This document shows, one piece after another, positions 49,022 through 60,470 of a stretch of 64,000 bases of DNA (position 1 is the stretch's first letter; every line of letters begins with the position of its first letter). Source of the DNA: Cylicocyclus nassatus (Eukaryota > Nematoda > Chromadorea > Rhabditida > Strongylidae). Position numbers and translations under genes: made by a program. Location: positions 5,532,232-5,596,231 of the forward strand of contig CATQJL010000326.1 in assembly GCA_958299035.1 (NCBI GenBank), written 5' to 3'. Under the pieces are notes generated by a model that had not been told where the DNA came from, did not search any database, and worked only from the letters and a program-made list of their open reading frames with translations.

Positions 49022-49251
49022 CTAATATCTTCCGACTTTTGTAAGATCTTCTCTACTCTTTGAGCGTTCGCCGATAAGCCAAAAACTCTGCAAATACATA
49101 AATTACAAACACGTATGAAAGTAGTCAAATTCCAAACCTTGTTTTTAGCCTTTTGTTTTTGAACTCTTCTTTTCGCGGGCGCGCGTTGTGCTTCTGCTGC
49201 AGCAAGGAGAACAGCCATGAGGAAAACAAATAAAAGTTTTGAGAATTTCAT
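49022..49251 (-). CDS. Small secreted basic peptide precursor, 59 residues
   Basis: Two exons, 49138-49251 and 49022-49087, joined in phase 0 across a 50-nt intron (GTTTGG..TTTGCAG). Residues 1-21 form a clear signal peptide (MKFSKLLFVFLMAVLLAAAEA); the first 38 residues end in a Lys/Arg-rich stretch (RAPAKRRVQKQKAKNK), and exon 2 adds SFWLIGERSKSREDLTKVGRY and stop. A TACTTTCAG acceptor 3 nt before the ATG would suit spliced-leader trans-splicing. KRR and similar basic clusters could be processing sites, so a peptide hormone, neuropeptide-like or antimicrobial peptide are options; none is shown. No Cys in the mature part. Confidence 0.65.
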
Positions 49252-50175
49252 TACCTGAAAGTACGGCACTTTATCGTGAAGGAGTGCTCATTTAGTGACG
49301 AAAAACTTCTGAAAGATTATAGCACTTTTCTTCGCGATGAGGTTGGAATCACTTACGAGGGTTACAAGCGCTCTCACTCGATTAATTATCCCCTAAATAG
49401 AATCACCAAGAATTATAGAACAGAACGAATACGTTATGTGTCATTTGCATTTTCATTATAACATCAAATTAACGAGAGTCATCAGTTTTTAGCTTACTTG
49501 GACAACAGTTCTATTTCTTATCAAAGATTTACATGATATGTTAATCAAGAACCAGTTATGCATATAATTGAAAGATGTCAGTTCTACAAATAAGCGCTGC
49601 CAAAGCGCGCTCTATCTTTAACACGTTTCGGACCACGAAATCGCGCGCGGCGAAAAAGAGTGTTTTTTCAACCGTTAGCCAACAAAGGGACCTTAATTTG
49701 AAGACTGTGTGCTATATCTGTAATGACCATGTTGGATAAGCTCCATACCCAAAGTTCTGAGTGAATTCGAAGTGTTTGAATTTTGCCACTTGAGAAGGAC
49801 TTCTGTGCTTTTCTGAAAGATAGAAAAAAGGACTCAGTTTCTAATAGTATCCAAAAGTATTGATGTTGTGGACGGCACACATCAGTATTATTACTACGGT
49901 TTTTCTCTTTGATATCGAAGCAAAGGAATGTTGCGACGTCGCACGCGACGTTCGCGTTGCCGCATTTCGTTGCAATTGTTGTTCGATTTGTGCTTATATC
50001 TCCTAAACAGATATCGGCGGCACAACTCTACAGAGTCACTTGAAAAGTAGAAGCTTAGGCCTTTGACTTGATAACCTTGGACTGAAAGAAAACCTCCTGT
50101 AAACGTCAAGAAGATCCTTCAAAGCAGGGTGCTGCACCATGTGCAGCACCGGTCCGAAACGTGTTAACTCTCAGG
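49252..50175. other. Upstream region of the small secreted-peptide gene
   Basis: The first few hundred bases are the likely promoter; CTATAAT sits about 65 nt upstream of the ATG on the minus strand. ACACGTTTCGGACC near 49621 recurs inverted near 50150 (GGTCCGAAACGTGTTAA), so much of 49620-50165 is bracketed by an inverted repeat. Confidence 0.4.
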
Positions 50176-50889
50176 GCCGCATGCATTAACATCCCCGCCG
50201 AGGAGGGGATCGCAGCTTAAAAGAAAGCTTCACATCCTAAAGCTCCAAACTTCTGGATTTCACGCTGTCTACCTGTCCGTAAGTATTTCTACCATCCTTC
50301 ACTATGAACATATTGAACAGGAGCGAGAAGATGTACAAGCCGCATTTTTCAGCTTTTTGTATTATCACCTGATGATCCCCGGCGGCCGACCGTCTTTTCT
50401 TCGAAATCATCAAATTTTAGCTTCTTCGAAGCTAATGAAAAGCTTCCAAACTTATATAGATTATCCAACCCAAGCATGTTGCTGATAAGAACAAATGATG
50501 TATTGAAGTCATGCATGAACCACAAATCGAAGGTTTGCTTCATCGAAAAACTCGATTATTCAAAAACTCATGTGTTCCTATCAGCAAGATACTTGGCACT
50601 GGTGGGCTAGATGATTAGTACAATTCTGGAAGGTTGTGGTTAACTTCGAGGAAAGCAAATGACTCTGAAGAAAAGACGATTGTCCGGGGATCACTAGGGG
50701 ATCATACAAAAGCTGGAAAATGCGGGTTGTACAGCTTCTCGCTCCTGTTCGTATGGTTCATAGTGAAGGATAATAGGAATAGTTGCAGATAGGTGGACAC
50801 CGTGAAATCAGATATCTGGAGCTTTAGGATATAAAGCTTCCTTGTAAACTGCGATCCCCTCCCCAGCGGGGGTGTCAGTGCATGCGGCT
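50176..50889. mobile_element. Long inverted-repeat element (~220-bp arms)
   Basis: GCCGCATGCATTAACATCCC at the left faces its near-inverse at the right (GGGGGTGTCAGTGCATGCGGC). Arms run to about 50400 and 50655, sharing GGGGATCGCAG, TCCTAAAGCTCCA, ATCCTTCACTATGAAC and GAACAGGAGCGAGAAG. Both arms diverge by roughly a tenth, suggesting an old insertion. Non-coding. Confidence 0.8.
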
Positions 50890-53800
50890 TTTGGTATTCT
50901 ATGGATATTACTGATAAGTACGGATTGAGCTTATGCTACGATAGAGACCAACATTGAGAAGTAAATCTTACTGGATAGTATGAAGATGCGAGTAAAAATA
51001 TCTAGGAACTCGAAAACAAGTGACTGCTCACGTTTACAGTCATATGCTGATTCTCTCCCTTTTATAGACGTATATGTTTTGATAGTAGTTGACATTTGGC
51101 GCCGTATTTGCTCAGGAGTATATGATCATTAGCATATAATATCCATATTGCATAACAGTAGACTCAGTGTGCACTTCTCAATCATTATTCAAACCCAATT
51201 ATATTACTTAAGCCATTGGCGTATGATTTTATATGGGCATAAAGTATTTTGAGACTTCGTGCTCACTTTTAATCGATTCATTTGTTTCAAAATTGCCAAT
51301 GTGCTGTATAAACTCCCTTCGCAAACATGTCCCACGCGTTTCGGACCGATGCCGCACACGGTATAGTGTGTGGCTTTATAAGACCTTGAAAACTCACCGT
51401 GAGTTTTGTCATAGTCCGTGGATATCAAATCAAAGGTTTAGGCCCGTACTTGCAAGATAATTTTATAGAGGCGTATAGGGTCATATTTTGCTACAAAAAA
51501 CCCAAACAACTTAAAAGCATCTACTATAGTAGAGCATTCACTATAGTAATCATAGTTGTAGACAACGAAATATGCACTTCACCATAAAGGCTTTTGTTTA
51601 TAAGTTATGCTAGTTATACTTTGACAAACGTTTTCTCAATCTTTTATAGAATTGAGATTACATCCTTGTAAAAAAGCAGTAAAATCAGCGTGCGCGAAAA
51701 CCTTGATATACAGCTTTACAGACTTTCTGAGGTTTTGTTTTGGAACGTAGGTAGTCACTATGACGCAAAATACTGAAAGTTTCTTATACGGCTATCCTGC
51801 AGTAACGAAGAAGAGCGATGTTTTTTTTTATTTTGAATCTAAGCTGAAACTACAAAAGCTCTACCAAAAGATATCCATGAGTTGCTAAATGCCTCATGGC
51901 AAGAGAGTTATCTGCAATCAAATTTAGGATACCCTGTATCAGTGGTGTCCCAGGAAATCCGTCCGGTGAGGGGGAGGGGCATGAAATTTTTTTCAAACGA
52001 AGTAGCCACGCACTTCGAAAGAATTTTCGGGTGCTTTCCAGTTTAGGGGATATCACGTTTATGAAGAAAAAGGGGGTTGTGTCAGCCACGCCCGCCCCGA
52101 AAAATTTTTGGGCCAATTTGTGTTTTTAAAAATTTTGAAGATTATTGTAATTGAATGTGTTGATGTTTTGCCGAGCCCAAATTTTTACGGTGAATCTTTT
52201 ATTGCCTTACGTTTCGACACGTTTCGTCTTCTTCGGAGGCCTGAAAGAAGATTGCAGTTTTGATCTGTGAGACTACGCCGCCAAACGTCATCCCCGTACT
52301 CATCGAGTCCAGACGTTGTCCCATGCACAACGTACTGAGACGCACGTCAAGGACTTGGAGATTATTGTAATTGTTTATAAGGATAAAAAAGTTACCCGCA
52401 CGTTTTTATAACTCAGTAAAGTTGATGTCACAAATTTCGCAACCCGTTCTCGGGGGGGGGGGGGGGGAGGCGGGCTCGGTCCGCCAGCAAAAAGGACATG
52501 GTGGTACCACTCCATTGACTCAAATTAGCCAAGTATTTACTTGGGGTGGGAGCGGCTCACGTTATTTACATTACTGGAAATCGGAGCTATCATAGTGGCG
52601 CACTGTAAAAGTCCACTTCAAGCTAAGATCGACGAGTTCGTAAATACAGGTGATCTAGGTAAAGAATGTTCCAACTGTCCAACAAATATGCACTTAACCC
52701 TGTGCCCATACTCATATTAAACAATTTTCAGTGCTAGCAAACAAAGCAAAGCACTGGTCGATTGATTAACTGCATATTTCTTCTCCTCCCACTCCCCCTC
52801 CCAAAGTCGCAGTAATCAAATGTGTGAAGCTTCCGCAGTTTCCTGTTTAACAACATCCCCATACTGCAATAACGACAAGGGCTTAGAACTTATAAGATTT
52901 GTACACTTCAGACATTCATCCTCATTACTCATCAAGACTACTAATTGAAGGTTGAGGCTGGCTATATGTAAGCAATTCGTAGTTTCTACATGATGAACTA
53001 ACCAAACTCGTACTTCAAATGCTCGACTTTTTTCGAATCTCGTCATACGTGATTGAGTATCTTGTGTCGTTAAGCCACAACCAGTTCAAAAATCTCGGCT
53101 GTGGCTTAACAATACAAAATAACACTTAAACTCACATTGTTGTCTGCTATTGCTTCCATTGGGAGATAGTCAGAGAACCATTTTAAAATGTGCCTAATAA
53201 AAAGTAGGTAGAAGCGCCTTTTATAACTAGATAGATTTCTGAGCCAAGGACATTTTTGTGCAGCTTGGCTTGGTTACGCAATATTGTGCTTGCTTTCTAT
53301 TGGATGTGCTGCAGGCTATTCATGTGATATAGGAGCAAATAACATCTAAGAACTTTATGAAACAAGGACACGTTTAGATTTCGTAAGAAATTTTCCGTTT
53401 TCTTTTAGCAGAATGCCAAAAATCGTATCTAATTTGTTGCACTTAGAAAAACATTTCTAAAAATTTACTATGTCATATAAAGGTACATATAGTAGACTTC
53501 ATATGTCTAGACACCCGCTGTGCCATGGGTCAGTCACAAAAATTTGAAATCTCGGACGAGGCCAGCACTCTTACCGCTTGCACACAGGGGAGAGCGCCCA
53601 ATTCAAAATGACGCCAAAGTCTCTTTCTCGGGTCATGATCGTTTTTATCTGTGTTTCTAGTTCAGAGCCGCGCGCAAATGTACTGATGTCAAACTAGACT
53701 TTCTCTTTATGCATATAGCAAAAGAGATAACCCTTGAACATACATAGGTAACGACCACCAATAACACTAAATTGAAGTTGGAAAATGAATGTTTCTAATA

Positions 53801-54116
53801 CGTTCTTTCTCGCCAAGCGCTTTGAATTCAGATCAAATGAACAAATTGGTTGTGTACATCGCACACTTGATTTTATGATACCGAATCAATTGAAAATATA
53901 CAGTATCACTCCCAAAAATATTGAGATAAAAGATTCGGCATTTTCAATACCCTCCGCGGGCATGCTCCGAACGCATTCTACTTAGTAGCCGAAGATGCTA
54001 CTGAATGAGTGCGAGCCTATTACAATGAATTGCGGGGGCCGGCCGATTACCAAGGCAGTGCTTTTACCCTGCCAGATTACTCCAGTACCAATTTACCTGC
54101 TCCGGAGTGTAGAGGG
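50890..54116. other. Intergenic repeats, no supported gene
   Basis: Includes a poly-G element (51941-52490, separate entry) and AT-rich filler. A CGTTTCGGACC motif near 51338 matches one near 49628. Open frames are short and lack splice-bounded coding signal. Confidence 0.4.
51941..52490. repeat. Poly-G-containing repeat related to 36131-36455
   Basis: Shares the GTGAGGGGGAGGGGC, CGAAAGAATTTTC and TTTCGCAACCCGTTCT stretches and a G run (about 52452-52467) with the 36131-36455 element. A segment at about 52141-52370 (CGTTTCGACACGTTTCGTCT) appears to be a second repeat nested inside it. Confidence 0.5.
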
Positions 54117-54197
54117 CTTAGCTGACCCAGAGGCGGGATCGAACCTGGGCTCGATCTGGTCATAGCGGCGCCTCATATACTATGCCATTCGTCCCCT
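54117..54197 (-). other. tRNA-like remnant
   Basis: On the minus strand TGGCATAGTATATGAGG resembles an A box and GGTTCGATCCC is a perfect B box. The T-arm stem does not pair (CCAGG against CCGCC), so it is not a working tRNA. Likely a tRNA-derived repeat. Confidence 0.4.
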
Positions 54198-54280
54198 AAC
54201 GCTGTTGTAGAAAAAATCTCTGAAACTTAAGTATCGTAATATTCGTCGTTAGATTCGGTCTTGGTCATCATCAAACCAAC

Positions 54281-54471
54281 TACAGTCTGCCTCAATCCCA
54301 ATCAGGCCAAAATTGGCATGGCGGGAGTCCGCTAGGGTTTCGCGCTTTCACGCCCACGGCGTGCTTGTCTGTTCCCTCTTCACTCTCCTCGCTCTCTCCC
54401 AAACGCCTAGCGCTGCGAGCGTACAAATTTACGCCGACGGTTCGGCCTGATCCCGATTGGGGCAGACTGTA
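54281..54471. mobile_element. 191-bp MITE with ~29-bp terminal inverted repeats, TA-flanked
   Basis: TACAGTCTGCCTCAATCCCA at the left; the right end is its near-inverse (TGGGGCAGACTGTA with GGCCTGATCCCGATTG). TA at each end suggests a TA target. Non-coding; GC-rich. Confidence 0.88.
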
Positions 54472-54991
54472 GCTTGATTCGTAAATATGAAACGTCAAAC
54501 AAGTTTTGTCCCTCTTCGGCTCGGACTAGATGAATACTCAAAAATCTACGATTCACTGAAAAGACTGACAATGTATTGAAACGCTGTCTCTTTTTAGGCT
54601 AGAGAATAGATAGATTCCAATAGTAGGCTCTGACAAATATCGCGCTCCACGCTTTTGAATTAGGCCTGGGGCCTACATTCGGTGTAGGAAGTAATTGGAG
54701 GGGGTTAGGTTTTGCCTGGACGCTGCCTTTGATGGGCAAATGTTGTCGGCATTTTCGCACCGCCCGCTATACGATATCCTTGAGTTGAGTGTTCGCCGCT
54801 GATCAATCTGAACTAGCTTCCGCTTAACCTATTGATCAGCTTTTCTGGCATTTTTTTACGAATATGAAAATTTTTTCAATTTATCTTACCATCTGGGTGA
54901 TACAATACTTGATCAGTGTTGATGACTGTATCAACCGAAGAACTCCATATTCTATGCTGCCTACCGATTCCTCGTAGACTAAATTATGAAC

Positions 54992-55029
54992 CACTCACTC
55001 TTGAGTATCTAACCACTCAAGAGTGAGTG
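54992..55029. repeat. Perfect 15-bp hairpin
   Basis: CACTCACTCTTGAGT, an 8-nt spacer, then its exact inverse. No T run follows and no gene end is near, so a terminator role is not supported. Confidence 0.7.
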
Positions 55030-56512
55030 ATACCCGTGCGCCAGGAGTGTAATCGGCGGCATCTCCTTTCAAGCATTAACTCGTATGTATTGCACCCTTG
55101 TACTCGGATCAGTTCCGCGATTTTTCGTATATAAGGAGCCTCCGAACGTGTTGGAAGTTCCTTCCCGTACAACAGCGGGACGCCTCAAAGATCTGTTCTA
55201 ATCTACGTCGCGTGCGAATGAACCTACTCCACAACTACTCGTCTACCCTTATCACCGGTACACACCAAATATATCGTAGGAACTAACTGGAAGGGGTGCG
55301 ACGCGACGAGTGCTTCGTCCAGTGAACTTCCATGCAACTTCTCAGCGACTCCTTGGCCTGTAGTAAACCCCCCGTATGTGCTGACGTATAGCTCGGACCC
55401 TGCTGTGACATGTGCTGACTAATGTGCTGCGAGGCAGGCAAAGCGGCTAACCTTTACCATTGCCGCCGGATGCAATCAATGCAAGGCGTCAGGGTGCTCG
55501 CACTTTGTCGCTATGTGTCACCACATATCGCGACATATAGCGACATGTGGTGACGTACAAGAAGACGAAATACTTTGTTCAGTATGGAGACGCAGAGACA
55601 TAGCGCAAGACTAGAGCTCGACTACGCCAACCTCGTAATAGGTCGCAATGCACACAGTTCTCTATAACGCACGTCAGCCGCAATCAATATCAACAGCTGA
55701 TAAGCGCCTAACTGTTCGAGCAATGCGCCTCTCCCTATTCTCTAAGTATTTCTGCTGCTGCCGCTTTGATACTTGAAAAAAGGTGAGTTGATTTTAACTA
55801 AAAGTATGTTAGACTCATACTTAGCCTTATTTTCCGTACTTATGCAGTTTTTCTCCTTTATTTTTGCTATGCACTTTGTTTGAGCAAAAAGTCCCTTCTT
55901 TGTGCCAAACTTTCGCAAATTCTTGATCTTTTTATCATTCTTGGCAGTTTCGACCACATATCTTTGCTGGTTGCTGTTCGTTAGCCATGCACCTCTCGTT
56001 TCCTTTCGTGTTTATGAGAAAGGACCGTCTGGCGTTATGGCTAATGGAATAGCCCATTTTTGAACGGATTAAATGCTGATGATAATATTTGATTTTTCTT
56101 GTGCACTTTCAATATGTATTCTACTTTAAATTCCATTTTCTTTTAAAAAGAAAATTCTAATTTACCTTCCTTTGCAAAATTCAGTTTGCCAGCAAAAAAA
56201 GATAGTGTCGCATGGAACTTGTACCCCCAACGTTTAGCACACCAGCCTCGCACACTGGCGCTGCGCTAACTACAAGCTATGTTGGGGTTTCTTATACACG
56301 CTGTTTCACAATAATTGCAAAAGTGGTAACTAACCCTTCAATACTTACGGAGCAGGCGTGCATATCGTTTTCCCATACTGATTTGCTGCAACTGCTCTAT
56401 TTGCTACGTGTATCCTTTCCCTAGCAAATGGCGTAGTAGTATACAGCGCAGCGAACGTCGCGCTGTTAGACCATCAGTGCCTTGGCACGGAGCTGGCACG
56501 AATCTGGCACGG
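55030..56512. other. Intergenic, no supported gene
   Basis: Contains an imperfect short palindrome at about 55510-55555 built on CACCACAT and GCGACATA units. Otherwise nothing recognised. Confidence 0.4.
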
Positions 56513-56622
56513 GCTGGCACGCGTGGCTAAGAGGTTGTAAAGGATGGGATTTATTATGAAGGAGCTGGCACGCGTGGCTAAGAGGTTGTAAAGGATGGGA
56601 TTTATTATGAAGGAGCTGGCAC
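56513..56622. repeat. 51-bp tandem duplication
   Basis: GCTGGCACGCGTGGCTAAGA and the following 31 bp occur twice in a row with no visible differences, so it is a recent event. Flanks are enriched in the hexamer GGCACG, including divergent part-copies either side. Confidence 0.9.
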
Positions 56623-57699
56623 GAATCCGACACGGGCTGACACGTGGCTGGCACGCCCAAATTATATTGAGAAGAGTCAAATATGGTCCTGTCGTAGCGG
56701 ATATTGGCGCTCCTTCTCAGAGCACGGTGCGCAAGAAGCATAATTTTGCAAGAGGCATAAATCAACTGCGTTTCCCTATCAATACTGATGCAAACATAAG
56801 ATAATGAATTTAAAAAGTGGGAAAATAGGTGCGCTCACGCGAGGATAGTCAGTCATTAAATTTCCTCTGACTGATTTGCCAGCCTCTAACAAGAATAGTA
56901 AACTGCATTCTTGTCTTGCTAAGCAAATACCCTAGCATATGTGTACTCATAGCGCAGTGCGTGTGAGCGCTGTTATCGCGATCATCAGCGGTTCGATGAC
57001 GCGCAGAGACGATCGTTTTGCGGCGCCCTCCGGATAGTTCGCTATAGTCTTGCGAGATACTCCGAGCTATCGCGACATAGTCCCTCTATGTTGTGACAAC
57101 CAGGAGGGGTTTACTACGGGCCCTTTACCCAAAGAACCTCGAATTGATGGTCTAACAATAAGACTCGCTTGGCAGCAGCTGCGCTAATTTAGGGGTACCA
57201 TAATTTTTTTAGGTTTTATCTTAAATATCAGCATTTCTCGAGAACTGAGGCACCTACACGGTTTACAAATACGTGATCGTACTTCTATATGTATGAGCTA
57301 TATGATCACGTGTGTGGGAGGAACTCAGGACGTCTAGGGAGGAAGTTTGCTATTTTACCTCCTTCATTTTTTCTTTGTTCCTAGTCGTGGAAAAACACGA
57401 AAATTGTACAATTGAATTCGATATGTCAAGCATATGCTAGAATAAATGGGTAATTTTGAGAATTTTTGGGGCGGAGATGCGTTTTGACGGAAAAATTCGT
57501 TTTTGATTGCTATCAGATTTCAGCTCAAAACTTTACGTAAAATACGACTTGGGCAGACTCTTGATAGCCATCTTGTAGAGCTTGCTTTGCCTGTCAAATG
57601 ATTACTGAAGCCGCATCAATTGAAGGAAAGATACAAAAGATGACGGTTATAGTAAAAACGGTAAAAAACTATGGGGCACCCTAGTAATCGAACCATTCT

Positions 57700-58066
57700 G
57701 AGCTCTCTTTTCGTAGGACCACCAGGAGGTAATAAAAGCATCGGTTGGTAAATTCTCACTGAGTGAGTGTAACCTTCTGAGCTATCCTTTCCCAAGACGG
57801 CCAGAGTTAAAAGAGTCAACTAAAGACTTCTCATTGATTGATTGAACCCTTATTAGCTCTCTTTTCATAAAACGACCATGAATTAGTAAAAGCCCCAGCT
57901 GTAGAAATTCACACTGGTTAATTGAACATTTCTGAGCTCTCTTTTCGTAAGACGACCAGAAGTTAGTAAAGAAAACAGCCGGTTAACTCCACTGCAAATT
58001 GAACATCTCTGCTCTTTTTTCATAAGACGACCAGGAATCAATAAAAGACCAGTTGGCAATAGCTAC
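57700..58066. repeat. Minisatellite, five ~77-bp units
   Basis: Units begin GAGCTCTCTTTTCGTA or close variants at 57700, 57779, 57854, 57934 and 58010, and share ACGACCA and AATTGAAC motifs. Unit lengths are 75-80 bp with many substitutions, so the array is old. Confidence 0.85.
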
Positions 58067-58870
58067 AATTTCAAAGTTTACTCAGAATTCGAGCTTCGGA
58101 TTGCCGTCAACCCCCATGGCACAGTTCAAGTCACCCTATCGCCCAGTACAGCGTACAAGCCAACCAGGCGCGCTTGCTTACAAGTAGTAGACATCGGCAC
58201 TCAATTTTCAGCTCATTAGAAAGCTTCCTTGCGCCCAATAAGGACAGCTATCATGAGAAGCCAGCCTGTCCTCAAATCAAAGCGTACAACTAAGGAGGAT
58301 ACGCATACCACGTTACTCGTAATCAACACTCAACAGCACAAACGTAACTTTGTGCAAACTTTGTGTAGTAAGAAAAAGACAGTGCTCCAAATTTTCAAAT
58401 CGAAAATCAACACGCCTGCGCGCTCGTGCAGCCATACGAGACGGCAGTAAATGGAATCGACACACCGTTGCAAAACGCGGTTAATCTTGAAGACACGCAA
58501 GTGAACGCCGCGATCGAATACATTAGCGCACGAAACGAGGGAACTAGAGGAACGAGCTGAAGATAGAACTAGACGAACACTTGGAGCTGGAATCCCTTCA
58601 TGAAGTTATAGTCGTACAGTGGTAGAACAAAGTTCAAGCTCGGCAAAACGAAGTGAACGATCAAGCTGCATTATTGCACAACAGCCCGCCAAGTACGCCA
58701 AGTCAGATAGCCATTGCCGAGGGCCAAAAATGGAACAACGGCTTTCCATCGCAACGAAAGACATCAGAATCCGGAAATCTTTGCTAGAAATCCCAGTCTC
58801 AGGGAATTTCAGAGATTACAACACTTCTGTACGGTATCTGAGTTCTCGTCCACACCGACGTTTGCACGAA
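58067..58870 (+). other. Possible degenerate retroelement coding remnant
   Basis: Frames at about 58500-58790 read EYISARNE, ELKIELDEHLELESLHEV and VQARQNEVNDQAALL, a charged coiled-coil-like stretch broken by stops. It could be a gag-like remnant; I cannot name a family. Confidence 0.25.
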
Positions 58871-60231
58871 TAAAGTGCGGTTCATAATTATACGAACACC
58901 CAAAATTTTGTAAGTTTTCGGACTTTTTGGGAGAAACTCAAAAAGCCGTTGGTACCACGCGATAGAACACAGCCGAAAACGGTATATGATCCATGAGAAT
59001 GGAAATAGAATCAATCTTAAGAGTGTTTTTGCGCCTAATGCGAATTTTTAGCGGTTCATAATTATACGAACACCTGAAACAAAGGTCCATTTCTCATTCA
59101 AGATTGCAACCATTTAAGTCTAAATTTTTTGTAAAGTTACAGTAACAAAGTCTGACATATCTGCTACACACTGAACCCAGTGCAGTTCAAAAAGAGGACC
59201 GTTGCTTTTTTCAGAAGGCTCTAAATGCGTTTGGAGTGTTTGCGCTCCAAAAACATCTGTTCTTCTGTGGTTTACGAGCTCTAATTAGATTCTACCAAAA
59301 CTATGAGATAAAATAGTTTTCGTGCCGTTTTTCAACCAAGTTCCAACCTTACCACAGAGTTAGCACGATTTCGAGGCTCAAAACTCAGCTTTTCTCTTGC
59401 GCAAACATCTGATATGAAGCAGCTGCATTGTTTGCACGATGATATTTCTGTGCCAACGTTTTTGGGTTTTTTGTAGAACTGATCTTGAGACTGTGGAGCT
59501 ACAAACCAAATAAAGGTGTGATTGCATTAGTAAAAACAGTGTTTTTGGTGAAATGACGTCTGCGTGGCCAAAACAAATGCTCAACGCTGCTGATTTTTTC
59601 TAACCAAATAAACAGTCTTGTGAATTTCTACATACTATATGCTTACTTCATTGTACGGCTTCAGAAGCTGAGTTTTGAGGCTCGAAATCATGCTAACTCT
59701 TTGGTATGGTTGGAACTTGGCTGAAAAACGGCACGAAAACGCAAAGATTTTCCAAGCGTCAAACAAAATACCTATCGAAAGAGCTTATTTTATCTCATAG
59801 TTTTGGTAGAAGCTAATTAGAGCTCGTAAACCACAGAAGAACGGATGTTTTTGGAGCGCAAACACTCCAAACGCATTTAGAGCCTTCTGAAAAAAAAGCG
59901 GTCCTCTTTTTGAACTGCACTGGGTTCATTGTGTAGCAGATATGTCAGACTTTGTTACTGTAACTTTACAAAAAAATTTAGACTCAAGTGGTTGCAATCT
60001 TTGATGAAAAATGAACCTTTGTTTGAGGTGTTCGTGTAATTATGAACCGCTAAAAATTCGCATTAGGCGCAAAGACGCTTTTAAGATTGACATCAATTTC
60101 CATTCTCATGGATCATATACCGTTTTCGGCTGTGTTCTATCGCGTGGTACCAAAGGCTTTTTGAGTTTCTCCCAAAAAGTCCGAAAACTTACAAAATTTT
60201 GGGTGTTCGTATAATTATGAACCGCACTTTA
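58871..60231. mobile_element. 1.36-kb nested palindromic element, TA-flanked
   Basis: Outer ends TAAAGTGCGGTTCATAATTA and its exact inverse, with TA at both sides as in Tc1/mariner insertions. A second copy of GCGGTTCATAATTATACGAA occurs inside each arm (59051 and about 60050, inverted), so a ~1.0 kb palindrome sits within outer arms of about 180 bp. Arms total about 510 bp each; an unpaired spacer of about 280 bp lies at 59385-59665. Open frames here are by-products. Confidence 0.92.
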
Positions 60232-60239
60232 TTGAAGTG

Positions 60240-60470
60240 TAATCTAATCGCAAGGCATGCACTGTTGAGTATCTCCAGGGTCGATCAAGAGGTGTGGCAC
60301 ACGACCGCCGGATATTCCCCAACAAAATCATACCGTTTGCGCTGTACATTCTCAAGTTGTTCTTGGAGCAAACAGTACTACGATTTTGAGGACAACCTTG
60401 GCGTACCCCCACACAAATCTCTGTAGCTCTTTTGCCTTTGAAGCTCTTGCGGAATATTGAGTTATATTGT
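60240..60470 (-). mobile_element. Reverse transcriptase remnant
   Basis: The minus strand reads RAKLALQYNSIFRKSF then CVGVRQGCP, the conserved VRQGCP loop of non-LTR reverse transcriptases, followed by a frameshifted remainder. It abuts the big palindrome, which probably inserted into or next to it. Too short to assign a clade. Confidence 0.5.

Noticed and set aside
54992..55029. Rho-independent terminator-like hairpin
   Set aside because: Perfect stem, but no T tract, no adjacent gene, and the organism is a nematode.
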